From NCBI GenBank assembly GCA_902702965.1, contig CACRXP010000017.1, positions 1,610,417 through 1,674,416 on the forward strand: a stretch of 64,000 bases of DNA, given 5' to 3'. A model generated the notes under the pieces. It saw only the letters and a list, made by a program, of their open reading frames with translations, had not been told where the DNA came from and ran no database searches. The DNA comes from Spirometra erinaceieuropaei. Its lineage: Eukaryota; Platyhelminthes; Cestoda; Diphyllobothriidea; Diphyllobothriidae. A program made the translations under genes and the position numbers. Within the stretch, counting starts at the first letter, position 1. The number at the start of each line of letters is the position of its first letter. Below, piece by piece: positions 11,901 to 22,429 of this stretch.

Positions 11901-14900
11901 ACAAGAGGATTACTAGGGGGCTGATAACAATCAGAGCCAGTAGGAGAAACTCTGTTTGGATGAAACACATTGCACAGGCATCAAGTGCGGTAAATGGAAG
12001 AGTATTTTTTCCCCTGTTTGGATGCAGGTAGTTTAATTGTCCTCCCTTCTCAGGGGTGATCGGTCTTGGAGCAATGGAGTCAAATAAAAAATGGAAAGCA
12101 ATGAACTGGGGTCATGTGATACTGCTGTCTTAGTAAAACAAAATTAACGCAAATACGGTAGAGCAGTCATTTTTGTAAAATACGCTCCATTTCAGATAGG
12201 ATGGAGACAGTTTCAGTGAGATATGCTTCCTTGCTCTGGGGTCATAGGTTCAAATTCTGTCCATCCTACCAACCCATACAGAAATCTGGCATGGCCTAGC
12301 GGCGGAATAACCGGTGCGTTCAGAAGTAACAGAAAAAGAGCGGCTCTATTGGAAAGAAAGCCGAATAAGCAGGCTCTCGGCTCGGATATATAAACAGCCG
12401 TGGACCAGCGGAGGGACCGGTTGCACGCCCAGGCGGAGGCCCACGCCGCGCCACCTGGGGTCCGAGCCTTTTCCCCTCCGCTCTTGTTGTGTGAAATCGG
12501 GTTCACCGTGTGTTGTGGAGCATCTGGGTGAGGGTTTTCGCCGTGCCAGCCACACGCTCCCTCTCCTAGCTTCGACCTTCTTGACTCCTTCATGACGCCT
12601 GGCTCAGGTGGGAGAGAAGAGGGTGCGATAGATTCCGCGCAAGTCTATTATCGCTATGAACTAATTCCCGTGAAAGTCACCGTACCTGCTCTCACCCGGC
12701 TGTGAAGCACACGGTAGACATCGTCGCTAACAACGGTCGAACTTGCCTTGTTTAATTTCGGGGAAAATTAATGGACGAACTCGGTTAAAAGCTTTTAACT
12801 AGTACCTGACAAATCAGTTGGTTATAAAAATGCTTCAAGTCATAAAGTTACTCGATATGGAGACTGCCGCCAGCCATCAAATAAGGCTCATCCGCCGTTT
12901 AGAGCCTCAGAGCCTCAGGCTGGTGTGCCGGAGAGCCGGGCGAAAAGGCCATCGCCAGGCAGCCCAATAAAAAACCGCTCTCCGGCGAGCCACGGCTTAA
13001 CCGGGTTTTTAAGTAGCTGGAAGGCTATGATCTGGTGGCTGTGGCTGGACTATTTGAGGACTCATGGCACCGTTAAGAGTAATTTTTTGACGAAAATAAC
13101 AAAGGAAGAAGAAGAAGAAGCGATTTTATGAGAGTATAGAAAGGAACACTTACTGAGCTGTTGAGGGAAGACTCAGTGGTACCGGATCTGTTGTGAGGAA
13201 CGGGTTGGTTTGGCGCTGGGCCACGTCAGTAAAAGGCTCTGAGGCGTTAGCAGTGAGCTGATTCTCCACAAATACGGCCTAAATGGGAGCGATTATCATA
13301 TGAAATGTAGGTCAGACAAAAAGGACAAAAAGACTACCAGGTGTTGTTTGCTAGTCCTATAAAAAGCCATGATGTGAGGTCCTTCGTAAATAGCTTTAAT
13401 CCTGGAGCAGGAAAGCTTACATAGAAAACTAGGTTAGTTCGATGGTGAGGGGTCGCAAGCTGAGACCACTTGCCTGGTAGACAAAGTTAAAAAGGCTGGA
13501 AATGGGTCTAGACGCAGTGCCTAACGGTGTCAGGGAGTCCTTTAACGCGCATCGCATGCGACCGGCCGGATAAATCCACAAGGACCAGACCTCACAAATG
13601 GGGCCTATGCGTTTTCACAAGTGAATGCCATAATGGCCAAGCCATGCTGTCCTGCCCACTGGAAACCCCTAAAGTCGTATCCGTCAGAGCGTCACGATAA
13701 TTGGAACGCGCGTCTGACTACTAATAGTGAAACTAACCGCTGGATCCGCGAAGGATCGAAGTCATTCTCCCTGTCTCATGTGCTAGTGGCCAGTCAGAAA
13801 CAAGCCCGTGTGGGATCAGATTAAGCAAAGTAGCCGACGTGGCGTAAAGCAGACACCCAACGAGTGTCATGTGCGTGCTTCGGTATCCCTAGTCATATAA
13901 AAAAGGGGGCGCTGGGACCCTATTCTTATTCCAAAGGAAAACCGGACTACACCGTCATCTTGGTTGGCTAAAAGGCATCAAGTTGATTAAACTGAAGAAG
14001 GTATGCACTGAGTCGTCAAGATACCTTAATAAAGATCTCACTCTCCCCTCGTCCACATTTCAGTAGCTCGCTCGCGCCTGTCAGCCGACTAGGGATGTAG
14101 TGTAAATCGCCGGCTTACGTGTGCCACATGCACGCATGGCCGGAGTAATGCATGTTACAAGCTCATGTTGCCCCGTCTTAGTACAACGCAATGACGGTGT
14201 GCGAGAATGCAGTGCAAGCAGTACGGTCTACGAAATATTCCAGATTCAAAATGGCCTTCGCAAATAATCAGCGCGCACTCCTTTATGATCCTCAAAGGCG
14301 TGGAACAGGAAATCCAGATTAAGTACTTAGACCCAGATAGGACTTCCCAGCCAAATTCATACATTAGGCAGCCAAAGATTTTAAGTATGCTTGGAAGGAA
14401 CACATTGGCTGCGTAGGCGTTAAACCCAAAGGAAAGAGTTAGTACAAAAAATCTTCATAAGAAGATCCCAGCGGTCTTAGAGATCCCGTAAGAACTTAAC
14501 TTGGAGCAGACGTGTCCTCGAGGGAAGGGCGTAATTTCCTTAATCCAATGGCGAAATAACCTACAATCAAAATCTTGTCCACGAGTGGCTTGAAAATGAG
14601 AGACGGAAGAAAATCGGCGCGGTAGCTTCAGAATAACAGGTTCATTATGCCATTAAGACAATTTGTTTTGCTCAATCACCTAAGGTAAACGCAGACAGGG
14701 TTGACGAATGACACGAAAAACCTTAAAAAGCTACCTATGATTTTGAGTCAACTGCCTAAATATGCCGACAGTAGAAAAACATGTCAGTGGATCGAAAAAT
14801 AAGTGGTACTATTGCCAAAAACACCCACGAGTAAGAAAGACGTTTAAAGTGGAAGGGGACAAAAACGACTGTTCACAATAAGGCACCGAGGTGATTTACC

Positions 14901-17900
14901 AGCATTCAGGATTTAATAAGAAAAGAAACAGCTTTGATTCAGCAAAACAGCTGCGATGTGCATTACAAACACGAAGGGACTTTGCTAAGGCCATATCTAT
15001 TAAATTCCGGCCAAAAATCCTTTTTGTCAGATAAAGTATCTGCCAGAAGAGATAGTTAAACAGGATTTTATCGAGATGGTGAGAAAGTGTCACACAAAAG
15101 CCGGTGAGTCAATGGCCGAAGACGAGGCGAATTTGATAGGCACTACGCAGATTGGTGACGCATCACCAACAGGTTGACTGGTAAACGGGCCACCTGCGAC
15201 TGATGTACACACTAGTTAAAAATCGCCAAAACCAGTAAATTTCGTCATAGGGAAACCGGTTTGAAGAATTGCCTGGTCAAATGCGTCCGAGGTACGCAAA
15301 GACTAGAAGATTGGCTTATGAGGCCTGACTTAGAGCAGAGATGTAGGTGACTAAATGCGACACGGAGAGGGGAAGGGGGAGCGATGAGTGTCAGGAGAGA
15401 GAGACAAAAACTGTGAGATGAAGGCGAAATTTTTATGCGCATATCCCTGACACACTAAAACGGAGAGAAAACTCACCGGCTTGTCATCGATTTCGATCAA
15501 CTGAGGTTCCGGGGAAGGCATGGAGCGCAGGTCGGACTGTTCGTCAGAATTCTCCGTCACAGTCAAAGTTTGGACGCCATCTATGCCAATGCCGCCGTAC
15601 ACCTTCGGCGGATTCTAGTGGTCCATAAAATAGGGAATAAGATAGAAAAATTGCAAGGCGGGTTAAAAAGGTACAGTTGTTGTTATTATACCGTCTGTGA
15701 GAACTAAAAAGTGGCCGATATATACCACAAGACTTAAGCAAGAAGCAATCAAAGACGGAAATAGGAGAATTCTGCAAGACAGAAAGCACCAGCGTTAAAA
15801 TAAATTTAGAAAACACAAAACACTGGAAAGACCGATATTAGTCCTGCGCCAACACCTGTTTGCATTTTCGCAGTGGAACTCTGGGGCAAAAATCCGAGCA
15901 TTAAAATTCTTGACTTAATAGGCATTTTGGTAAGTTTGAACAATTTACTTGATTTCCCATTAGTGAACGACTAAATGCTCTCGATCGGGGTTTCGTGGCT
16001 CACGTGGTTAGTGTCAGTTTTACTCAAGCCATGCTACGTTTTTTTGCTAATTCAGGGTCCACCAAGGTGTAAGAGTCTTTCATGATTGGGTATTCGGTTA
16101 AAGTAAGACAGATTGTACACCAATATCACGCTGGGAAAACGAACTAACTAAAAGAATCAGTTAAAAGGCTTTGACGGTTGAGTTTTATTGCACGATACTT
16201 GTGCCGAAACAGTCACGTCAGCCTTTTTAAAAGGTCACTCATGTAAATAAAACGGATCTGTCGGTTTAAAGAACGAAAACGCGGCATGATAAAAAGACCG
16301 AAAATTGGCCTAGCGATACTTCTCCAAGTATGAGCCATTTCTTGCGTCCAGGCGTCAGAGGTTGCTTAAGGAAAATCTGGAGTTAAGGCTAAAAACGCAC
16401 ATAAAGTATAAACCGTGTCAACAATAAAATCAACAAGGATTATCAGCCGCATGCGCTGAAACAGTGTGCTACAAATGGGACGACTACATTAACAATTCTT
16501 AAGCTTGGCAGGTGATTCGAGACCGATTCCTGCCAGTTTTCTACCGCAAGATCTTATTGGGGAGTGTGAGTGATAATAATGACAAAACATATGTTCCAAA
16601 TGCGAAATGGGCGCTATCACCGGCTCGTATGGCTTACATCGGGCAGCAAGGGAATTTTCAGGAGGTCCCTAAAGTACGATGATCGATTGGCGGTTCGGAA
16701 GAAATCTCTCAGCTGATAGTACTCGGCGTTAAATCTCTGACGATGGCCGGCGAGAGACTCAAAGCTCACGACGGTATGTAGCTGGATGAGGGTTTTGAGG
16801 GTTAAATCGTAGAGGGCAGCACAGTCCTGAATGCACTGAACGAGAGAAACCAGCTGGCACTGTCTGGCATCTAAGGCCGTAGTGTTGAGTTTACTGACGT
16901 TGGCAAAGACAGTTTCCTGAAAACTGAGGAGTATCTCTAGGTAGTCCATCAGACAGATGCAGAGGGTGAATCTGTGAAAACAGGCAAAAAAAGATAAAAA
17001 TGCAGCAGTACTTTTTGCATTTGTCATGAGAACCTTACTTGATCTAGGAAGTTGGCGTGAAAAGTCGGCTAGAGCAATCACTCGAAGTTTTGTCTTGTGG
17101 ATGGGGGATAATATCTGACGCAACTTTTTGTGCTTCTTCGCTGTTAATTGAAGGCTAATGTGACTTTTATAAAAAAGTGTTTCTGCCAGTTAGAGCCTCC
17201 TTTCAAAGAAGCTAGCTTATAATCTAACCCATCGTAAGGAGAACTGAGTAAGTAAGCAGGAAAGCAGTTTCAGACGAACGATAAGCTTGGTCCGATAGGG
17301 ATGGTGTATTATGAATAAAATGCTGTCCTCACGAGGGACGCATTTTAAAAGGCAGCGATATTTGGCAGACGGCAGTTTTACGTACTACTGCAAACGTTCT
17401 ATCAACTTCAATGGTTCTAAAACATAGACTGGTCGAATTCACCAAGCAAAGTGAGTGGAAAACGACCGGCGGATGTAGCGAAGAGCGTGAATCGACCTTG
17501 CCAAACCCGAGGTGCCAGTGCATCATTCCAAACCGTTCTCCATGTTTGGCAAAAAAAATCCGATCGGAGACATCTGGCGTCGCAGGAGAAAGAACCATAC
17601 TATCACATACCAACACCAAAAATTCATTCGATTGCGAAAAGAAGTGCGGCGGACAACCAAAATGTTGGATAGAACGAATCTAACAGAACGTGCACAACAA
17701 ACAGGGCTCAACAGCCTTGATGGAAATGAATAAAGGAAACGAGGCGAATTGGTCTTAAACGACAGTAAAAAAAAACAAAAATAAGAGCAATTGGCGAGCC
17801 ACAGGCTGGAGGCTAGTGATGCCGTAGAAGTAACCTGTAGTTTGAACGGAGAAAGGTTATCGGTCTATGAGCTGTCCGTATATACATACGACTATCGGTT

Positions 17901-18818
17901 GAGTCTGACACTCGGTCTTAAGGCGTCAGGTGTTAACTCATCTGTCCGCCTGCTGGTGGGCAGAGAGCAGACAAATAGAAGCGTAGAAATTAGAGATATT
18001 GAACATTTTGTTGTCAGAAGACAAGAGTGAAAACAGACTTTTGACTAACTGATACGGCTAAAACCCACCAGACAAGGTGGACGTAACATAAACGGGGCTT
18101 AGAGAGGGTGTAGAGAAATACGTAAAATGTTTCGAATGAAGAGGCAACAACTTATTATGAAATAGAGGTATAGTGACTGATTTACGGTAGTGTACGCTGA
18201 AAGACGGAAATCCACAAATGGTGTACAAGCGGATGAGCAAAAAAACTAGACCGGCAATAATTTCGAAGAATTTATGACGAAAAAATTAGCAATACATACT
18301 GATTGTCGGGTGTCCGCCCCACGAAGTCCAGTAAGCTGTTTATGTTTATTTGGAGATCACCGGGAATGACAGAAAACTGTGGAGGTCAACGTGAGTATAG
18401 AAGACATACCCGTCTGTGAAAGGCGAGCTTCCGCAAAATAACTTTGATCAGATCACATATTATCAGGCAATACCTTCCCGGCAACATTTCCTGAAAAAAT
18501 ATCGAACAACGGACAACGTACCCATGTCTGTCTCAAACCAGTTAAGACGTTTATCTTTCTCGAGTCATATCTCACAGCCTGAACGAAGTGCGTACGCAAA
18601 AACAGACCTACCTCTTCGTGACCATTTCGCAATACTTTATGTAAAACAACAAGGAATTTCCAGCAGGCGATTTCGTTAACCGGAACTTGAAGTTCGGGAA
18701 CAACGGAATAAAGGAAAAATGATGACTTCTGTGTGAATGTTTCAAGGATTATCGCTCGAACATGTTTAGATTTTGGAGGCGTCTCTTGTCCATTTATAGC
18801 TTTTTGCAAGTGAGAAAA
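2875..18818 (-). CDS. HIP1R: HIP1/HIP1R (Sla2) homologue, partial multi-exon gene
   Basis: Gene-level span on the minus strand. Two exons at 18.6-18.8 and 16.6-17.0 kb encode much of an ANTH domain that reads like human HIP1R. Recognisable pieces are KAINGQE..P.K.KH, WKFLVVLHKVLRNGHEE, LVQCIQDCAALYDLTLKTLIQLH, LAGHRQRF and a closing KIPLLPD-NPP corresponding to the family's IPxLPExPPNF. A linker exon follows, and coiled-coil exons lie near 7.8, 4.5 and 2.9 kb. In this family the ANTH domain binds PI(4,5)P2, the coiled coil binds clathrin light chain, and a C-terminal THATCH domain binds actin in endocytosis. THATCH is not seen and should lie beyond the left edge. About 70 residues of the central ANTH domain and the exons between 15.4 and 7.9 kb were not found. 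Invertebrates usually have one HIP1/HIP1R gene, so the symbol names the family rather than a paralogue. Confidence 0.8.
3240..3455 (+). repeat. Diverged SINE copy (left duplicate)
   Basis: Leader gcatccgacaggacaacggg, A-box-like gtggctcagtggtggagcct, B-box-like cgggtttgaatccca, then ctggggttgggtatgtcccg and gacgacggttaataagcc. Duplicated as part of the 2.9 kb segment. Confidence 0.7.
4529..4589 (-). CDS. HIP1R: HIP1R coiled-coil exon, left-hand copy
   Basis: Identical in the exon to 7799-7859, with the same splice sites (acceptor tttcatttcag, donor AATGAG|gtaggt). It ends in phase 0, which fits the phase-0 start of the 2875-2967 exon. Probably a duplicate created by the assembly (see the findings) or one of a mutually exclusive pair. 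Confidence 0.6.
5960..6341. other. Assembly gap (382 N)
   Basis: A run of N separating the two copies of the duplicated segment. Apparent open frames across it are meaningless. Confidence 1.
6510..6725 (+). repeat. Diverged SINE copy (right duplicate)
   Basis: Counterpart of 3240-3455 in the second copy of the duplicated segment, with several substitutions in the tRNA-like head. Confidence 0.7.
7799..7859 (-). CDS. HIP1R: HIP1R coiled-coil exon, right-hand copy
   Basis: A 61-nt exon (1 + 20 codons) with acceptor tttcatttcag and donor AATGAG|gtaggt. It encodes HEYMLEIEMLKSEIERVQNE, an obvious heptad coiled coil. Assignment to HIP1R rests on strand, position between ANTH and downstream coiled-coil exons, and phase. 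The same exon occurs base for base at 4529-4589 in the other copy of the duplicated segment. Because 61 is not a multiple of 3, splicing both copies in series shifts the frame and soon meets a stop, so only one can be used. Confidence 0.6.
9280..9555. repeat. Short direct repeats bounding about 250 bp
   Basis: The string cagttggcagcctttcaaac occurs at about 9280 and again at about 9533. A related but weaker version (agttggcgacctttc) is seen near 44,997-45,011. Looks like the edge of an unidentified dispersed repeat; no coding content is visible between the two. Confidence 0.45.
12205..12300 (+). repeat. tRNA-like repeat fragment
   Basis: Contains a B-box-like sequence (ataggttcaaattctgtcca) preceded by a degraded D-arm-like stretch. 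Distinct from the main SINE family of the window. Too decayed to call a tRNA. Confidence 0.35.
12600..12745 (+). repeat. Dispersed repeat shared with 36.4 kb
   Basis: Shares gcgcaagtct, ctatgaactaatt, cacctgct-like blocks, and cacacggtagacatcgtcg with 36400-36520 in the same order and orientation. The sequence just upstream (12380-12560) is unusually GC-rich. No coding signal; probably a non-autonomous element. Confidence 0.5.
13104..13121 (+). repeat. Short GAA microsatellite
   Basis: A run of gaagaagaagaagaag in otherwise unremarkable sequence. Confidence 0.6.
15477..15614 (-). CDS. HIP1R: HIP1R exon: post-ANTH linker
   Basis: 46 codons, phase 0 at both ends, directly compatible with the end of the 16638 exon. 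The acceptor is tggaccactag and the donor GACAAGCCG|gtgagt on the minus strand. It begins NPPKVYGGIGIDG, the counterpart of the family's NPPNFL after the IPxLPE motif. It continues into an acidic, disordered linker rich in Ser, Glu and Asp that ends QLIEIDDKP. In relatives this linker precedes the coiled coil and carries endocytic adaptor motifs; none is obvious here. Confidence 0.72.
16638..16971 (-). CDS. HIP1R: HIP1R exon: ANTH domain C-terminal part
   Basis: A 334-nt exon (1 + 111 codons) with acceptor gttttcacag and donor CCCGAT|gtaagc on the minus strand. It reads MDYLEILLSFQETVF, then QLVSLVQCIQDCAALYDLTL, LAGHRQRFNAEYYQLRDFF and ends LLKIPLLPD. This aligns through its whole length with the HIP1R segment running from the FDY helix to IP.LPE. 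It starts with one carried base, while the upstream exon at 18612 ends in phase 0. At least one intervening exon of about 70 codons is therefore missing from my model. Confidence 0.88.
18612..18818 (-). CDS. HIP1R: HIP1R exon: ANTH domain N-terminal part
   Basis: An open exon of 69 codons, phase 0 at both ends. Its acceptor (read on the minus strand) is tttctactcaag and its donor is GAAGAG|gtaggt. It encodes HLQKAINGQETPPKSKH followed by a hydrophobic segment and WKFLVVLHKVLRNGHEE. This matches the ANTH core of HIP1R, whose hallmark is a KAIN..E.P.K.KH start and a WKF.hVLHKVLRdGH helix. The exon with the initiator Met is not identified and would lie to the right of 18.8 kb. Confidence 0.82.
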
Positions 18819-19609
18819 CTTGAGTAGAAAGGCGATGGTGATATGCAAAAATATGCACATACCAGGGTCCTAGGTTTCATTTCCTTCTCAAGGGAAAACC
18901 GCGAAGTCCTGCGCAGAGTCCCCATTCCGGAGTACACTGTGGCGCCTAAGGCTATTAGACAGCGGCAAGGTCAATAAACAATTTATGATTGAACACTCAA
19001 GGTCGCTGGGGTGCTCATTCATAACTGGAAGCGTGTTATTGGGTGGGTTAAACAGACATATGTACGGATAAATCCGGGCCTATCTGAGGCACATATTACC
19101 TTCGTTCGGCAAATAACAGCCATGAATGAGCCAGGGGATTAAAAACGAACATAAACCCAGAGAGACAGTGGTCCAGAGACCAGCCTGACCAGATGAATCA
19201 CAAACTGGTAACCAATATATTTTTTACCCATTTGTGAAAACTATGTAATGTCGATGGAGTTTGAACCTAGGACAGTAAGAGGAACGCTTGAAAAGAGCCA
19301 ACTGTCCAGTCACACCACAACCACAGCCAGGTCAAAACAATTTTTTCTGAATCTGTCAAAATACCTATCAATTAAGGAAGCCTCTTAGTATTCTCATGGA
19401 TTCTAGATGGACTACTCAGGGAGTCACTTCAGTTCAACTCAGTTTATTGAGGGCAATAATCGTGAGCCCTTGAGCACCGTATTTTCAACGTAAAATTATG
19501 TGTGGTGTAAAGAGAAATTATCTGGGCTTCAATAATCTAAAACGGACCGATAACAGTATGACAAAATAGGAGTGAGTCTAAGGGGATGACCTCAATATCT
19601 TGTTGCTAT

Positions 19610-19800
19610 TAGTCATCTCGGAGAGTAAATATTTCAAGGTTCTTGTAAAATTTTTGAATCGATGGTGACATCACAACATCTTCAGAGAGGGCATTCCATG
19701 GTTTTACCACTCGGATAGGGAAGGAGAACTTCCGAGCATCCAGCCATGCCTTCTGAGTGCGCAGTTTTAACGGGTGAATTCAAAGGTTGGTCGTGGTAGC
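19610..19800 (-). mobile_element. LINE fragment (C-terminal coding end)
   Basis: Read on the minus strand it gives KAWLDARKFSFPIRVVKPWN followed by ALSEDVV. This resembles the typical C-terminal end of CR1/Jockey-like retrotransposon ORF2 (R..FF..RVV..WN.LP..VV). No flanking RT domain remains. Confidence 0.6.
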
Positions 19801-19829
19801 GAATTCAAAAGTCCCCAAAGGCCAGGCTG

Positions 19830-20375
19830 CAGTAGTAGTAGTTTAGCCGTCAGATTTACTACTTGTCGCGTTGCTCTGTGATACTGGTTGCTGCAGCTGT
19901 AACAGTACTAATTTTAGTACTGACAGTTTCCGCACGCAGTTCTAGAGGAGACATCTGTCCAAGTTGTCGTACTTATAGTACTACTAGTTCCATTGACTTC
20001 CACGGCAGCCTTCGCCGTTTGCGTAGCAGAAGCACATCCGGTTGCATTGGTCAATTTTTTGCCAGAAGTTGCTGTGTCGGTAGTAGTTCCAGAGTTTTTG
20101 TCGACTGCAGTATTCCATAGACGGACTGTACTACTGCTTGCGGTAGCAGTAACAATAACAATAAAGTTGCCGTTGTACTGACGGTTATGCTACCGGCAGA
20201 GGTATTAACAGTTCCGCTGGTAATGCCATTACCCACGGTGTAACACTGGCGGTCGTAATGATAAAACTAGTAATGGTTTAAGTGCTAGGAATTGCCTTCG
20301 CCCATACCGCTTCAGCGGTGGTAATAGTATTACCACGCGGTTTATTAATTGCCCTACTTATATTTGCAGTGTTAT
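19830..20375. repeat. Degenerate GTA/GTT trinucleotide-rich tract
   Basis: Dense in gtagtagtagt, agtactactag, ggtagtagtt, gtagcagtaac and related triplets interrupted by substitutions. It gives long Val/Ala/Thr-rich shadow frames in several readings. Looks like a decayed trinucleotide satellite. Similar tracts are at 21975-22330 and 26600-27130. Confidence 0.55.
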
Positions 20376-21974
20376 TTCTTCTCGAAGTCTTCTCAACAGA
20401 TTTCATAGTGCGCGCATAACACTGACGACAGACATTGGTATCCGAATTCCTTCGATTTAAGTTTTACTTCCATACAACTATTTTCATGGAAGTTAAGTAA
20501 AATAATTTACCCCCTTACTTCCTCGCTCTTTGCACAAACTAAACCAAGAAATTGCGGCCCTTTTTATGTAAGGCGCTATCCAAGGACAAACCGGCTTTCT
20601 GAACTTATGGTCATGGTAACCGTATGCTGTGTATGAATGGATGCGCAGCATTTATTAACATACTTAATTTTTTGCTTTGCCCACATTCTATCGGATACAA
20701 CAGCAGTGCGTCAATCCCAGGTAGAATACTCTTCAAGAGAAACTATTCATTTCTCCTAGACACTGAGGCATATTTCTCCGTATTCAACTGGTTTGCCGAC
20801 TGACTTGTCTACCTTGCCCGTGTCGTTTGACCGATCGCCTTGGGTTCGGTTTCATATTTACGGAACTAGTTAGATGAACACGGTGAGCATATATTCGCCA
20901 TTTGCAGTACACAGTCTCGATGTGGGCCGATTACCGGGTTACTGGGTTCTCATTCGGGGACATCGTATGCTGACTTAGCTGATTGTCTGTAGGATTAGTC
21001 TGGGCCGTAACGAAGGTGCAAAGTGCGTTCGGGTGGAAGTTTGGAGGAGTCATAATGTCTTGAAATGTAAATAAAAAGCTTACACGCCATTATGTAGGGC
21101 TGGTGGTTCTTGTAGCTAGTTTTAACCTGTCCACGCATGCGTCCTGTCATGTAGACGGGTCAACGAACAAACATCGGGCTCGTGACTACATTTCAGATTG
21201 ACTAGGAACGTGGGGGTAGGAGAGGTTACCAGATGTGGTAGTGGACCGGCGACTATGTCTTTGGTTCGGCCGGTTCGAGTGGCGGCGTCCTAGGCCAACA
21301 TCGTCCTCAGGTAGTGCTAACTTGAGACGATTCAGAAAACTCAAGTGTTTTGTTTACCTCGAAATTGTGAGCATGATGAATGGCCGGGTGGGAGAAGGGT
21401 GGAAGCAAGCATGCAGGAGCAATAGGCTGAGCGGGGCTGCAGAAACAGTTGTTGCAACATTACGAACACTTCGTGGTCATGCAAGGTCAAGCATTAAGAC
21501 GCTTGATTTGGTGACTGCATTAAGACCACATCTGTCAAGGTCTTTTGCTTCCACCGTAAACGTTATTGCAGGAGCTTCGTGCACGCGAGAACAAAGACTA
21601 GGGGGCTGGGATGACCACTGCGAGCGTGCAGGCACACGGTGAACAGCGGGTACTGTACGCTGTTCACTGAAGATATTCACAGGTACATGCCATCTCACAC
21701 CACAACCTTGCTTCTCAGGTGGACATGTCGGTGAGGTTAATCAATCAGGTTGCGCTAGACAAACTTAGCTTGGACAGATGAGTGAACTGACATTTATTGC
21801 AGGGTTCCATACTTATTTTTCGAATGCTACCTTCCTCTTTCGCGAGTGGGTAGGTAGTTTACATGTGATTGGTAGACGGACTGCCCGAAATAAAACGATT
21901 AGATCTTTCAGATTAATTCCCTTAAATTAATATCTCCCGAAGTACCAGTTAATTTAAAATTCGCCGGTTTATTC

Positions 21975-22330
21975 TTCGCAGTAATAAAAGTTTACTTATT
22001 AGCGGTATTAGTATTGACGGTAGTAAACGTTGTCATAGCTGTAGTTGGGGATTACACAATGCCAGTAGGCGTTCTGTGGAATGATGAGTCGACGAAAACT
22101 TCGGGATATAAGCTACCAAATGCGCACTTGCAGTAGCATTATTGTTAGCCGTAAACTTGGCGGACCGTATAGCTTTTGCTGTACTTGCGTGACGGCATCA
22201 TCAACAATAGCATCTGCAATACCATATCTTAAAAAGATTGTGCTGAGAACGCCCTATGCTTGCGTCACCAGTATTGCCTGCACATATGGAAATAGTAGAT
22301 GCAGGAGTTGCTTTGCCATACGCAGTCCAA
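21975..22330. repeat. Degenerate GTA-type trinucleotide tract
   Basis: Same composition as 19830-20375 (gcggtattagtattgacggt, gtcatagctgtagttgg) and lies just upstream of the 22.4 kb LINE remnant. Confidence 0.45.
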
Positions 22331-22429
22331 CGTTCTGTGGTATTACTTCGATTCTCAACCTGGTAAGAAAACACTCGTTGTATATCCCAAATTATAATTT
22401 TTATTCGACAGGACCGTGTTAGTAACAAA

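Noticed and set aside
12213..12593. 126-codon minus-strand open frame
   Set aside because: GC-rich repeat region with a tRNA-like segment. The opposite strand is equally open, and no protein features are seen.
15990..16050. Sequence tttcgtggctcacgtggtta resembling the SINE A box
   Set aside because: No B box or SINE body follows; the match is too short.
17820..17920. Minus-strand peptide IYGQLIDR near 17,850-17,890, like the YGQLV motif of the ANTH domain
   Set aside because: The match is seven residues, followed at once by a stop, with no good splice sites in the needed phase. Not enough to call the missing HIP1R exon.
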